Below, piece after piece: positions 35,897 through 45,794 of a stretch of 64,000 bases of DNA. The translations under genes and the position numbers were made by a program. The stretch lies in contig NZ_QBUK01000015.1 in NCBI RefSeq assembly GCF_003058265.1, forward strand, positions 26,026 through 90,025. Direction: 5' to 3'. Each line of letters starts with the position of its first letter. The stretch's first letter is position 1. The notes under the pieces were generated by a model. It worked only from the letters and a program-made list of their open reading frames with translations. It did not search any database and had not been told where the DNA came from. The stretch is from Flagellimonas amoyensis. Lineage in GTDB: Bacteria > Bacteroidota > Bacteroidia > Flavobacteriales > Flavobacteriaceae.

Positions 35897-37375
35897 ATGT
35901 CCGCCACACAAATTCTACTTCTGATAGGCGCCTATTTCTTGGTACTTATATTGATTTCATACCTTACTGGAAAGAACGATTCCAACGCCGATTTTTTCAA
36001 AGCGGGAAAACAATCACCTTGGTTTGTGGTGGCCTTCGGAATGGTGGGCGCATCGCTATCGGGGGTAACGTTCATATCGGTCCCAGGATGGGTGGAGGAC
36101 AGCCAATTCACCTATATGCAGGTGGTATTGGGGTATCTGTTCGGTTATTTTGTGGTGGCCTTTGTGCTGCTGCCCTTATACTACAGGCTCAACCTTACTT
36201 CGATCTACGAATACCTACTGGAACGTTTTGGAAAGGTAAGCCACAAGACAGGGGCGTTTTTCTTCTTCATTTCCAGGGTATTGGGCGCATCGTTCAGACT
36301 ATACCTAGTGGCCATTGTGCTGCAACAGTTTGTTTTCGACGATCTTGGGATACGCTTTGAGTTCACTGTGGTGATCTCCATTCTACTCATCTGGCTCTAC
36401 ACCAACAAAGGGGGCATCAAAACGATTGTTTGGACGGACACACTACAAACGCTCTTTATGATCGTGGCCGTGGTGCTTTCCATTGTGTTCATCAACCAAG
36501 AATTGGGTTGGAGCTTTGGCGAGTTGTTGGCTTCGGATGAATTGAAGGGCTACAATGATTGGTTGGTGACGGACAGTTTTCTGGATAGGAGCCATTTTGT
36601 AAAGTCGTTTGTGGGCGGCATGTTCATCACCATCTGTATGACAGGCCTGGACCAAGACATGATGCAGAAGAACCTCACCTGCAAATCCTTGAAGGATGCC
36701 AAAAAAAACATGGTCTCCTTCAGCTTTGTCCTCGTAGGCGTCAATTTTCTCTTTTTGCTCTTGGGTGCACTGCTGTTCATTTTCTCAAAACGCAACGGTG
36801 TTGGCATACCACTTATGGACGGCACGCCAAAGACAGACCTTCTTTTTCCTGAAATTGCCATGAACGGAGACCTTGGTCTGGCCCTATCGATCACTTTTAT
36901 GTTGGGACTGATCGCTGCGGCATATAGCAGTGCGGACAGTGCCCTGACTTCACTGACCACCTCGTTCTGTGTGGATTTCTTGAACGTGCAGCAAAAGGAC
37001 GATGCCGAACAGAAAAAAATACGTAAGCGCACCCACGTGGTCATGAGCCTGATGCTCATCTTGGTCATCATTGCCTTCAAATACATCCTGAGCAGCAATG
37101 TGATAGATAGTTTATTGACGGTCGCCGGATATACCTATGGTCCCTTATTGGGTCTTTTTGCCTTTGGCATTCTGACCAAGCACAAGATCCATGATGGATA
37201 TGTATGGGTGGTGGCCCTGCTCTCGGTAAGCATCATAGTTTTGATTGCCAATATTCCTTCATCCTATTTGGGGGGTTATCAATTGGGCTATGAATTGTTA
37301 CCGTTGAACGGACTGCTGACCTTCTTTGGGTTATGGCTCATCAAAAAAAGGGAAAAAATTAATACTGACCAGTAG
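35897..37375 (+). CDS. Sodium:solute symporter family protein
   Basis: The 492-residue protein has about 13 hydrophobic segments and SSS-family signatures: [33 protein letters not shown] and the later [18 protein letters not shown]. These transporters couple sodium uptake to import of sugars, amino acids or organic ions; the substrate is unknown. The true start is the ATG at 35897, since the open frame upstream runs over recR. The last 17 bases overlap the 3' end of the convergent CoA-binding gene. Confidence 0.93.
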   Translation: MSATQILLLIGAYFLVLILISYLTGKNDSNADFFKAGKQSPWFVVAFGMVGASLSGVTFISVPGWVEDSQFTYMQVVLGYLFGYFVVAFVLLPLYYRLNLTSIYEYLLERFGKVSHKTGAFFFFISRVLGASFRLYLVAIVLQQFVFDDLGIRFEFTVVISILLIWLYTNKGGIKTIVWTDTLQTLFMIVAVVLSIVFINQELGWSFGELLASDELKGYNDWLVTDSFLDRSHFVKSFVGGMFITICMTGLDQDMMQKNLTCKSLKDAKKNMVSFSFVLVGVNFLFLLLGALLFIFSKRNGVGIPLMDGTPKTDLLFPEIAMNGDLGLALSITFMLGLIAAAYSSADSALTSLTTSFCVDFLNVQQKDDAEQKKIRKRTHVVMSLMLILVIIAFKYILSSNVIDSLLTVAGYTYGPLLGLFAFGILTKHKIHDGYVWVVALLSVSIIVLIANIPSSYLGGYQLGYELLPLNGLLTFFGLWLIKKREKINTDQ

Positions 37376-37718
37376 CCAACAGCACCAAAGTGCAGGCCAC
37401 TTCCACCTGAATCCCAGCTTTTTCAAGGATTTGATAAAATTCGGGGTTCTCGGTTCCGGGGTTAAAAATTACTCTTTTGGGGTTCAGATCCACTATTTTT
37501 TGATAGTATTCCTTCTGTTTGATGGGATTTAAATACAAGGTTATGGTGTCAATATTTTGAAAATCATCAAGTTTGTCTTTAATTTGTACCCCTGATACAG
37601 TTCCCCCACGTATCCCAAATGCGGTTGTTTCAATATTGTTCTCAACCAACCTACGTATTGCCATGTTACTGTATCTTCCCGGGTCTGATGATGCCCCAAA
37701 AACAAGTGCTTTTGCCAT
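37359..37718 (-). CDS. CoA-binding domain protein
   Basis: The 119-residue protein is a single Rossmann domain of the CoA-binding (YccU-like) family: [16 protein letters not shown] at the N-terminus, then a mid-domain [13 protein letters not shown] and the C-terminal [13 protein letters not shown]. It probably binds coenzyme A or a related nucleotide; the cellular role is unknown. Its 3' end overlaps the symporter gene on the other strand by 17 bases, so the two messages are complementary there. Confidence 0.9.
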   Translation of the reverse strand: MAKALVFGASSDPGRYSNMAIRRLVENNIETTAFGIRGGTVSGVQIKDKLDDFQNIDTITLYLNPIKQKEYYQKIVDLNPKRVIFNPGTENPEFYQILEKAGIQVEVACTLVLLATGQY

Positions 37719-38066
37719 TTGTTAATTATTGTGTTAAACTAATATATAGACTGTAACGATTTCAAAATTAATCCGTCTATTGGTATATAAGATATTTTCA
37801 TTGGTAAGACTGTATTTTTTATAGTTAATGGTTAGTGTTTAGTATAGCTTATCAATGTACAACCCCGGCATTCAATTGTCGGGGTTTCTTCTTTTTATAC
37901 ACTTTCCTTTGTCCTTCAAGAGGTTCCATCCTTACAATGGAATACCTACTTCCTTTTTTGTTTGTTAAAGAATGTTAAAAAAAAAATTTGCTGTAACATT
38001 CCCTCTTAGCTGGCGTCTTAGAAATATCATCAATCATTCAATCATCAATCAAAAAACGAACAACTC
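37719..38066 (+). other. Intergenic region before the TonB-dependent receptor
   Basis: This 348-base stretch has no gene I can support. It is AT-rich and contains a plus-strand terminator hairpin at 37862, placed about 180 bases before the receptor start. The bases between the hairpin and the receptor probably hold the receptor promoter, but no exact TAnnTTTG is visible. Confidence 0.6.
37862..37897 (+). terminator. Plus-strand terminator with no matching gene upstream
   Basis: ACCCCGGC pairs with GTCGGGGT (one G-T pair, loop of about eight bases) and is followed by TTTCTTCTTTTT. No plus-strand gene ends nearby: the symporter stops almost 490 bases earlier. It could end a small RNA starting within 37720-37860 or act as an attenuator in the leader of the receptor gene. 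Confidence 0.7.
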
Positions 38067-40514
38067 ATGAAAAAGTTGACCTTACTTTTTGCACTTTTCC
38101 TGTGCGGTCTAAACTCATCTTTCGCTTTCAACGATCCATCGGACGCACTGGGCTCCATTTCCGGAACTGTACTCGACAATACCTTGAACCAGCCTGTGGC
38201 CTATGCTGCTGTGGTGGTGAAATCCGAGGATGGCTCCGAGACCGTTACCGGCGGGATCACTGCCGAGGACGGAACATTTGAGATCAAAAAATTACCGGAT
38301 GGAACCTTTCTGTTCGAGGTACAATTCATCGGGTACAAGACCCATTCCCAAAAACTGGTCATTGACAAAGATAACCGCAACGTCAACATTGGCACCATCA
38401 CCTTGATGGAACAGACCCAGGAACTCAACGAAGTGGAACTGGTAGGCGAGCGCACCACCATTGAGCAACGGGTGGACCGAAAGGTGATCAATGTTGGGAA
38501 GGACCTCACCACTTCCGGTGCCACGGCCTCCGACATCATGAACAACATTCCTTCCGTGAACGTGGATTCCCAAACGGGCGACATTACCCTCAGGGGCAAC
38601 TCCAACGTAAGGGTCATGGTGGATGGAAAACTCTCCAACGTGCCCGTAGCGCAATTGCTGAAACAGATTCCATCAACATCCATCAAATCCATAGAACTTA
38701 TCACCAATCCTTCGGCCAAGTACAATCCCGAAGGCATGAGCGGTATCATCAACATTGTGCTGCACAAAAATGCCAATATCGGTTTCAACGGAAATGTGAG
38801 CATGGGGCTCACCAAGGGCATCGAGGCCAAGTTCAACAGCTCCATCGACCTGAATTACAGGAACGGAAAGTTCAACTTTTATGGAAACTATGGCAACAAC
38901 ATCGGCAAATGGGTGAACGATGGCAGTATTCTTCGGGTCGATGAAAACTCGCGCCAAGAGTTTGACTTTCTCAACAACAACAAATCCCACCTCTACAAAC
39001 TGGGGGTCGATTTTTACCTGAACGACAAGAACACCATTTCACTGTTCACCAACCAGAACATCTATGACGGTCTAGGCAATGGGGCCACACAGGTCTCCTA
39101 TTACAACGATCCCGCCAGAAATGTGACCCAATTGTTCACCGATGACTCCGACAACAGGAGCGAACAGTACAATTTTGACTATAAACTGGATTTCAACAAG
39201 GAAGGACACAATATAGAACTGGAAGTGGATCACAACCGTTTTGAAAGTGGCCAAGATGCCGATTTTAGGTCTACCGGTGCATCGCTCTACCCCAATTATA
39301 TGGATTTTGTGGACACCGAGCGCACCCAGACCACGGCCAACTTGGACTATGTGAACCCTTTGGACAGCATTTCCAAATTGGAAATCGGCTTGGAGTCCAG
39401 AAACTTTGAGACCATAGTGGATTACTCCTCTACCGGACAATCTTTCAACTCCAACGGGGAACTGGCCCCTACCCCATCCACCAAGTTCATCTATGACATG
39501 GACATCTATTCTGCCTACGCCACTTTTGGCCAGACCTATAAAAAATGGTCCTATCAGATGGGTGTGCGCATCGAGGATGTCCAGGTACAGGCGGACACCA
39601 ATGCCGTACGTGCGTTCACGGACAATTACACACAGATCTATCCATCGGCCTTTGTGACCTATAGCATCAATGAAGGAGATCAAGTGCAGGTGAGCTACAG
39701 CAGGCGTGTGGACCGTCCCGGATTGCAGCAGGTGAACCCCATTAGGGAATTTGCCACGCCATTGATCTCCGCATTTGGAAACCCGAACTTGGTGCCACAG
39801 TTCACCAGTTCCTACGAGGCCAACTATACCAAACGCTTGAAGAGCGGCAGCATAACGGCCGGTGTATTTTACAGAAGCATCTCCGATGAGATCAACAGGG
39901 CCATCTATATTGACCGATTGGACCTGAACAAGACTATCTTGACCTTTGATAATTTTGACAAGACCTCTGCCTATGGCATGGAACTGTCCACGAACTACAG
40001 ACCCACAAAATGGTGGAACATCAACGGTAGTTTTGACCTGTTCTCCCAAACGCAACGTGGGATTACGGAAACCCTGAACACCACGGACCCTGATCCATCG
40101 GAAGAAGATATCGTTGCAGAAAGAGTACAAGTGGACAACACGGCGTGGAACCTTCGCATGAACAACAGTTTTACGGTGACCAAGAAACTGACCCTTCAGG
40201 CATTTGGGTTCTACAGGGGCAGGAACAAGAGCATCCAGTTCAATGCAGACCCCATGTACTTTGTCAATTTGGGAGCACGCTACAGCTTCGATGAGGGCAA
40301 GGGCACCATCAGCCTGAACTATAACGACATATTCAATACCATGCGTTTTGCCTTTGAAGGTGATTACCCCTATGCACAGGAAGGTGCCTTCAACTGGGAG
40401 AGCAACAATGTTTACGTTGGGCTGTCCTATCGCTTCGGAAGTGGAAAGAACCGTGCGAAGCAACGTAAGAACAGGGACGACAACACCAAACAAGGTGGCG
40501 GCGGCATCCTTTAA
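38067..40514 (+). CDS. TonB-dependent outer-membrane receptor (OMP_b-brl_3 type)
   Basis: The 815-residue protein has a signal peptide (1-20), a carboxypeptidase-regulatory-like domain (about 29-112), a plug (about 130-230; SVNVDSQTGDITLRG and SIELITNPSAKYNPEG) and a large beta-barrel. This subgroup is common in Bacteroidota and imports unknown ligands, without a SusD partner. It ends with a glycine-rich tail (KQGGGGIL) instead of the usual aromatic terminus. A strong terminator follows. No neighbouring gene hints at the substrate. Confidence 0.93.
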   Translation: MKKLTLLFALFLCGLNSSFAFNDPSDALGSISGTVLDNTLNQPVAYAAVVVKSEDGSETVTGGITAEDGTFEIKKLPDGTFLFEVQFIGYKTHSQKLVIDKDNRNVNIGTITLMEQTQELNEVELVGERTTIEQRVDRKVINVGKDLTTSGATASDIMNNIPSVNVDSQTGDITLRGNSNVRVMVDGKLSNVPVAQLLKQIPSTSIKSIELITNPSAKYNPEGMSGIINIVLHKNANIGFNGNVSMGLTKGIEAKFNSSIDLNYRNGKFNFYGNYGNNIGKWVNDGSILRVDENSRQEFDFLNNNKSHLYKLGVDFYLNDKNTISLFTNQNIYDGLGNGATQVSYYNDPARNVTQLFTDDSDNRSEQYNFDYKLDFNKEGHNIELEVDHNRFESGQDADFRSTGASLYPNYMDFVDTERTQTTANLDYVNPLDSISKLEIGLESRNFETIVDYSSTGQSFNSNGELAPTPSTKFIYDMDIYSAYATFGQTYKKWSYQMGVRIEDVQVQADTNAVRAFTDNYTQIYPSAFVTYSINEGDQVQVSYSRRVDRPGLQQVNPIREFATPLISAFGNPNLVPQFTSSYEANYTKRLKSGSITAGVFYRSISDEINRAIYIDRLDLNKTILTFDNFDKTSAYGMELSTNYRPTKWWNINGSFDLFSQTQRGITETLNTTDPDPSEEDIVAERVQVDNTAWNLRMNNSFTVTKKLTLQAFGFYRGRNKSIQFNADPMYFVNLGARYSFDEGKGTISLNYNDIFNTMRFAFEGDYPYAQEGAFNWESNNVYVGLSYRFGSGKNRAKQRKNRDDNTKQGGGGIL

Positions 40515-40575
40515 CTTTTATTGACGGTCCTTGCCAGAGTGTTGGTTGGTTAGTCTTTCAAGGGCATCAATAAAG

Positions 40576-40611
40576 AACCCCGGTCTCCAAAAGAGATCGG
40601 GGTTTGTTATT
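40576..40611 (+). terminator. Terminator of the TonB-dependent receptor gene
   Basis: A 12-pair hairpin (AACCCCGGTCTC at 40576-40587, with GAGATCGGGGTT at 40593-40604) is followed by TTGTTATTTT. It lies about 60 bases after the stop codon. Confidence 0.85.
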
Positions 40612-40651
40612 TTAATGTTTTTTACATTTTTAAGGTTTTTATGCCAAAACC

Positions 40652-40758
40652 GTCAATTCGAGTGAAATTCTGAAGGAATTTTGTATCGAGAATCGCTTTT
40701 GGGTCTGAAATCCTGGTTCTCGATACAATTTTTCTTTCGAAAAATTACTCGAACTGAC
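40652..40758. repeat. 107-bp nested palindromic repeat element
   Basis: Left arm 40652-40692 and right arm 40717-40758 are near-perfect inverted copies around a centre of about 24 bases. The outer ends read GTCAATTCGAG and CTCGAACTGAC, the inner ends GTATCGAGAA and TTCTCGATAC. Each arm also folds on itself (AATTC/GAATT and AATTTTTC/GAAAAATT). This is the shape of a REP/BIME-like or miniature mobile element. It lies between two genes and contains no coding frame. Confidence 0.75.
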
Positions 40759-40803
40759 AAATTTCATTCCAAATGCACAACAAGCTATTTATATCACTTT
40801 TTG

Positions 40804-41811
40804 CTACCACCTGATGATGGCGCTGCCCCAAGTAAAGCCACTTCCAAAGGCGGCCAATACCACCAAATCGCCCTCCTTGACCTTTCCGGCCTCCCAGGCC
40901 TCGGTCAAAGCGATGGGAATGGATGCGGCCGTGGTGTTCCCATATTTCATGATGTTGTTGAACACTTGGTCGTCCGACAATCCAAACTTCTTCTGGATGA
41001 ACTGGGATATCCTCAAATTGGCCTGATGGGGAATCAATATATCGATATCCGTTGGGGTCAAATTGTTGGTATGCAAACCTTCCATGATTACCTCACTAAA
41101 ACGCACTACGGCATTTTTGAAGACAAACTGCCCGTTCATATAAGGAAAATAGGACGTATCCTCTGGGTCTGCATCGCCAATGATGTCCGTGACCCATCGT
41201 TTTCCCATGCCGGGAGCGATGAGGGAAAGTTCTTCGGCATGTTCGCCCTCCGAGTGCAAGTGGGTGGACAGAACTCCTTTTTTCGGATCTTCTTCGCGCG
41301 TCATCACGGCCGCACCTGCACCATCACCAAAGATTACCGATACCCCCCTGCCCCTAGTGGTCATGTCCAGACCATGGGAGTGCAGTTCGGAACCGATGAC
41401 CAGAACATTCTTGTACATCCCACTTTTGATGTATTGATCGGCCACCGAAATGCCGTACACAAATCCGGAGCACTGGTTTCGGATATCAAGGGCACCCACT
41501 GTTTTGAGTCCAAGATCCCGTTGGACCAAGACCCCAGGACCTGGAAAATAATAATCTGGGCTCAAGGTGGCAAAAACAATGAAATCAATGTCGTTCTTAT
41601 CTATCCCGGCCCGTTCTATCGCCTTTTGGGCCGCCTTTACCCCCATGGATGTTGTGGTGTCCTCACCTTTGACCACATGGCGCCGTTCTTTGATCCCGGT
41701 ACGTTCCTGTATCCATTCGTCATTGGTGTCCATTAACTTGGAGAGGTCATCATTGGTGACCACGTTTTCAGGTACATAGAAACCCAATCCTGCAATCTTG
41801 GAATTATACAT
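40804..41811 (-). CDS. fabH: 3-oxoacyl-ACP synthase III (KAS III family)
   Basis: KAS III enzymes start fatty-acid synthesis by condensing an acyl-CoA with malonyl-ACP. The 335-residue protein shows the catalytic triad: cysteine in NQCSGF, histidine in PHQANLRI and asparagine in YGNTTAASIP. Length and fold are standard. It is a single leftward gene, not part of a fatty-acid operon, so it may be a paralogue for a special product such as a branched chain or a pigment tail. The symbol is a family assignment only. Confidence 0.88.
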   Translation of the reverse strand: MYNSKIAGLGFYVPENVVTNDDLSKLMDTNDEWIQERTGIKERRHVVKGEDTTTSMGVKAAQKAIERAGIDKNDIDFIVFATLSPDYYFPGPGVLVQRDLGLKTVGALDIRNQCSGFVYGISVADQYIKSGMYKNVLVIGSELHSHGLDMTTRGRGVSVIFGDGAGAAVMTREEDPKKGVLSTHLHSEGEHAEELSLIAPGMGKRWVTDIIGDADPEDTSYFPYMNGQFVFKNAVVRFSEVIMEGLHTNNLTPTDIDILIPHQANLRISQFIQKKFGLSDDQVFNNIMKYGNTTAASIPIALTEAWEAGKVKEGDLVVLAAFGSGFTWGSAIIRW

Positions 41812-41957
41812 GTGAAAAAATTTAAGTCAAAAAGATAGTTACAAATTGAAAATTAGCAAATATTCATGCCAATTGTTTAAAAGTCAGCCAAAATAATACT
41901 TTTAAAAAATTGTACATTTAAAGATTCGTCAAATTCTAAACCTTTAAAAAAATCATC

Positions 41958-44408
41958 ATGAGAAAACACTACCTGATTTTTCTGGCGTTGCTCACTTTCT
42001 GCTGGGGGCAATCGCAGGAGAAACTGACCTATCAACAACCACCTGAAGAAATACTGGAACTGGTGAATGCCCCTACGGCACCCAGCGTGCTGATTGCCGA
42101 CGATGGCAAACATATGTTGCTGCTCTATAGCGATTACTACAAGACCATAGCGGAACTTTCGGAGACGGAACTCCGCCTGGCCGGTCTGCGGATCAACCCG
42201 AAGACCAACATTGGCAGCCGCACCAATTATTACAACAACATTATCGTGAAAAAAATTGGGGAGAAAGACGGCGTCCAAGCGGAAGGACTGCCCCAAAATC
42301 CTAGGCTTTCCAATTTCAACTGGTCTCCCGATCAATCCAAAATGGCCTTTACCAACACCACTTCCGAAGGTGTAGAGGTGATGGTGCTGGATGTGGAGAC
42401 CGCCAAAGCGACCAAACTCACCGATGCCCAAGTGAATGCCAATATGGGGGATGTGATCAATTGGTTCAAGGACGGAGAATCCATTTTAGTCAAAATGTTG
42501 CCAGGTGACCGGAAACCATTGGTAGATGTGAGCGAAGCTGTTCCGGACGGTCCCACCATTTCTGCCAACGATGGCAAAAAAGCCCAGAACAGGACCTATC
42601 AGGATCTATTGAAGAACCCCAATGACGAATTCAACTTTGAGCAATTGGCGCGGTCCGAACTTTACAAAGTAAAATTGGACGGAAGCAAGACCAAATGGAA
42701 AGAAACGGACATGTACACCAGCATCAGTTTTTCACCAGATGGCAATTATGTGATGACAGTGACCCTGGACAAGCCTTTTTCCTATTTGGTGCCCTACTAC
42801 AGGTTTCCGAACACCACAGCTGTTTTTGACAAGGATGGCAAGTTGGTGAAGAAAATGCTGGAAATACCCCTTATTGAGGACCTGCCCCAAGGTTTTATGG
42901 CCGAAAGGACGGGCATGCGCGACCTTAGCTGGAGGAACGACAAACCCTCGACCTTGGTCTATGTGGAGGCCTTGGATGGCGGAGACCCCCAAAATGAGGC
43001 GCCTTATCGTGATGAAATCTTTGAACTGGAAGCACCTTTCAACGGGCAGGCCAAATCATTGTTGAAAACCAAGAACAGGTTCGCCTGGATCCAATGGGGC
43101 AACGATGATATTGCCATTGCCCATGACCGTTGGTGGAACGATAGGAATACCAAAACCTATCTTTTTGACCCTTCCAACCCCAAAAAAGAACCCAAGATCA
43201 TTTCGGACAGGAACTATCAGGATGTGTATAGCAACCCCGGGAACTTTATCACCGAAAGGAATGAAAACGGAAGTTGGGTACTCTCCCTCGACAAGAACAA
43301 CAACGCTTATCTTTTGGGCGATGGGTATACAGAGGAAGGCCAATTCCCCTTTTTGGAAAAAATGGACCTGAACACCTTGAAAAAGACCCGTTTGTACACG
43401 TCCAAATTGGAAGGTAAATTGGAGCGCCTCATCGAGTACAACCCCGAAAAGGACCAATTATTGGTCCGCATCGAATCGCCCAGCGAATACCCCAATTATT
43501 ATTACAAAAGTGTCATCAAAAGAAAAGGGCCCATGCAGCTCACTGCTTTTGAGAATCCCTACCAGAGCATCCAAAATGTGCACAAGGAAGTCATTACCTA
43601 CAAAAGGGACGATGGTCTGGAACTGACCGGGACACTTTATCTTCCTGTAGGTTATGACATGCAGAAAAAGGAAAAAATGCCCATGATCCTCTGGGCCTAC
43701 CCCAGGGAATTCAAGGACAAGAACAGTGCCTCGCAGAACACACAGAACCCGAATGAATTTACCTATCCTTACTGGGGCTCGCCCATTTATTGGGTGACCC
43801 GTGGCTATGTGGTCTTGGATGATGCCTCCTTCCCCATCATCGGTGAAGGCGAAGAGCAGCCCAACGATACGTTTAGAAGCCAATTGGTGGCCAATGCCAA
43901 AGCTGCGATAAATGCAGTGGACGCCATGGGATATATTGATACGGAACGTGTTGCCGTTGGCGGACACAGCTATGGGGCCTTCATGGTGGCCAACCTACTC
44001 TCCCATTCCGATCTTTTTGCCGCGGGGATTGCACGAAGCGGTGCCTATAACAGGACCTTGACCCCGTTTGGGTTCCAAAGCGAGGAACGGAATTATTGGG
44101 AAGCTCCAGAAGTGTACTATACCATGTCCCCTTTTATGCATTCCGAAAAAATGAAGACACCCTTACTTCTGGTGCATGGTGAGGCGGACAACAATTCTGG
44201 CACCTACCCCATGCAGAGCGAACGTTATTTCAATGCCCTGAAAGGACTGGGCGCCACGGTCCGTTTGGTGATGCTGCCCAAGGAAAGCCATGGCTACAGG
44301 GCCAAGGAAAGCATTCTGCACCTATTGTGGGAACAGGACCAATGGCTGGAAAAATATGTGAAACAAAAAGAGGAAGTGAACAGCAGCAACGTTTCTGGGT
44401 CAAATTAA
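41958..44408 (+). CDS. S9-family prolyl oligopeptidase-like serine peptidase
   Basis: The 816-residue protein has a signal peptide (about 1-20), a beta-propeller-like middle and a C-terminal alpha/beta-hydrolase domain. The likely catalytic triad is S671 in GGHSYGA, D744 in GEADNNSG and H778 in KESHGY. It resembles the glutamyl/dipeptidyl-peptidase branch, so it probably degrades peptides in the periplasm. The start follows an A-rich stretch with TACATTTA upstream, a near match to the -7 element. A terminator follows directly. Confidence 0.93.
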   Translation: MRKHYLIFLALLTFCWGQSQEKLTYQQPPEEILELVNAPTAPSVLIADDGKHMLLLYSDYYKTIAELSETELRLAGLRINPKTNIGSRTNYYNNIIVKKIGEKDGVQAEGLPQNPRLSNFNWSPDQSKMAFTNTTSEGVEVMVLDVETAKATKLTDAQVNANMGDVINWFKDGESILVKMLPGDRKPLVDVSEAVPDGPTISANDGKKAQNRTYQDLLKNPNDEFNFEQLARSELYKVKLDGSKTKWKETDMYTSISFSPDGNYVMTVTLDKPFSYLVPYYRFPNTTAVFDKDGKLVKKMLEIPLIEDLPQGFMAERTGMRDLSWRNDKPSTLVYVEALDGGDPQNEAPYRDEIFELEAPFNGQAKSLLKTKNRFAWIQWGNDDIAIAHDRWWNDRNTKTYLFDPSNPKKEPKIISDRNYQDVYSNPGNFITERNENGSWVLSLDKNNNAYLLGDGYTEEGQFPFLEKMDLNTLKKTRLYTSKLEGKLERLIEYNPEKDQLLVRIESPSEYPNYYYKSVIKRKGPMQLTAFENPYQSIQNVHKEVITYKRDDGLELTGTLYLPVGYDMQKKEKMPMILWAYPREFKDKNSASQNTQNPNEFTYPYWGSPIYWVTRGYVVLDDASFPIIGEGEEQPNDTFRSQLVANAKAAINAVDAMGYIDTERVAVGGHSYGAFMVANLLSHSDLFAAGIARSGAYNRTLTPFGFQSEERNYWEAPEVYYTMSPFMHSEKMKTPLLLVHGEADNNSGTYPMQSERYFNALKGLGATVRLVMLPKESHGYRAKESILHLLWEQDQWLEKYVKQKEEVNSSNVSGSN

Positions 44409-44428
44409 TCCGGACCCGTTCCATTTAG

Positions 44429-44467
44429 AAGCATCCTAAGCCAATAGGTCTAGGATGCTTTTTTATG
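44429..44467 (+). terminator. Terminator of the S9 peptidase gene
   Basis: AAGCATCCTA (44429-44438) and TAGGATGCTT (44451-44460) form a ten-pair stem, followed by TTTTTAT on the plus strand. Confidence 0.85.
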
Positions 44468-44477
44468 CTATTTTGAA

Positions 44478-45788
44478 TCAATTCGGCTGTGGGGCAAAAT
44501 TGCCCACACGCACCTTGGCCTTCAAATCATGAAGGAGATTGTACAGCCCAAAAAAGGTCCGGTTGATGTACAAAAAGTGCTTGGACCCTCGGTTTCCGTT
44601 CATTTTCCGAATCTGTTCATCCTTGGAGTAGCGTTCGCTCAAATCGGCAATCCTGGACCAAAAAACATCATCCCCAAAATCAAATTCCGCTTTGTGAAAA
44701 GGAGAGGTGAATATACTGAGCATCTCCTTGAACAATGCGGTAAAAAAGGTAAGCTCCTCCTCCGTATCGGTAGGGGTCAGTATTTCCAGTTCGTACAACT
44801 TCTGCATGAAGACCTTATCATCATTGATGTTCTCTTCTTTGGCCAATTCAAAATATGGAACGTAAAACTCTTCGGGTATTTCCTTTATGCAGCCAAAATC
44901 TATGGCAATGAGTTTTCCCTTGGGACTGACCAGAAAGTTCCCGGGATGGGGGTCTGCGTGTACTTTTCTGAGTCGATGGATCTGGAACATGTAAAAATCC
45001 CACAATGCCTGCCCCAATTGGTTGCCCAGTTCAGCACCAAATTGCGTTTGGACAAACTCTCCCAGATGGATGCCCTTCATCCAGTCCATGGTCAATATCC
45101 GCTCGCTGGAAAGTTCGGGATAATACCTCGGAAATTCCATGCCCTGGATTACCCCGCAGGCTTTGGTGATTTCCGTACTCTGACGGAGTTCCAAAATATA
45201 ATCGGTCTCTTCAAGCAATTTGTGCTCCACTTCCTTGAAGTATTTTTCGGAGTCCTTCCCTTTCAAATTGAACATTTTGATGGCCACGGGCTTTACCAAT
45301 GCCAAATCGCTGCTGATGCTTTCCGCCACGCCGGGATATTGGATCTTCACCGCCAACTGCTTGCCATCTTTGGTGGCCCTATGCACTTGGCCAATGCTTG
45401 CCGCATTGATGGAATCCTTTTCAAAAGTGTCAAAAATCTCCTCAGGGTATTTCCCCAGATATTTCTTGAAGGTCTTCCGCACCAATGGCGCAGAAAGTGG
45501 GGGCACGGAAAATTGCGAAAGGGAAAACTTTTCCACATAGGCACGGGGCAACAGGTTCTTCTCCATGCTCAGCATTTGGGCAACCTTGAGAGCGCTTCCC
45601 TTCAGGCTTTTGAGCCCATCATAAATATCCTCCGCATTTTCCCTGTCCAATTCTTCTTTGGAAACTTCTGGATCAACTAGTTTTTTGCCGTAATATTTGA
45701 CGTAGTTCCCCCCGATCTTGACCCCAGTGGTCACCAATTTTCCGGCGCGTTCTATCTTTCCCGTAGGTATTCTGTCCAAAGTTTTCAT
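44478..45788 (-). CDS. ABC1/UbiB-family atypical kinase
   Basis: The 436-residue protein has the ABC1 kinase motifs: a KxGQ-like segment (LKGSALKVAQMLS), the alanine-rich loop AASIGQVH, the VAIK-like AVKIQYPG, the catalytic HADPHPGN and the metal motif IDFG. In other organisms such proteins support isoprenoid quinone or lipid metabolism. The ATG at 45788 is used; the reading upstream starts only with TTG. It is six bases downstream of the TetR gene, and the pair is probably regulated together. Substrate unknown. Confidence 0.92.
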   Translation of the reverse strand: MKTLDRIPTGKIERAGKLVTTGVKIGGNYVKYYGKKLVDPEVSKEELDRENAEDIYDGLKSLKGSALKVAQMLSMEKNLLPRAYVEKFSLSQFSVPPLSAPLVRKTFKKYLGKYPEEIFDTFEKDSINAASIGQVHRATKDGKQLAVKIQYPGVAESISSDLALVKPVAIKMFNLKGKDSEKYFKEVEHKLLEETDYILELRQSTEITKACGVIQGMEFPRYYPELSSERILTMDWMKGIHLGEFVQTQFGAELGNQLGQALWDFYMFQIHRLRKVHADPHPGNFLVSPKGKLIAIDFGCIKEIPEEFYVPYFELAKEENINDDKVFMQKLYELEILTPTDTEEELTFFTALFKEMLSIFTSPFHKAEFDFGDDVFWSRIADLSERYSKDEQIRKMNGNRGSKHFLYINRTFFGLYNLLHDLKAKVRVGNFAPQPN

Positions 45789-45794
45789 GGGCAA

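Noticed and set aside
39072..40493. Long minus-strand open frame opposite the TonB receptor gene
   Set aside because: It is fully antisense to a well-supported receptor, its product has no recognisable domain, and its codon pattern mirrors the plus-strand gene.
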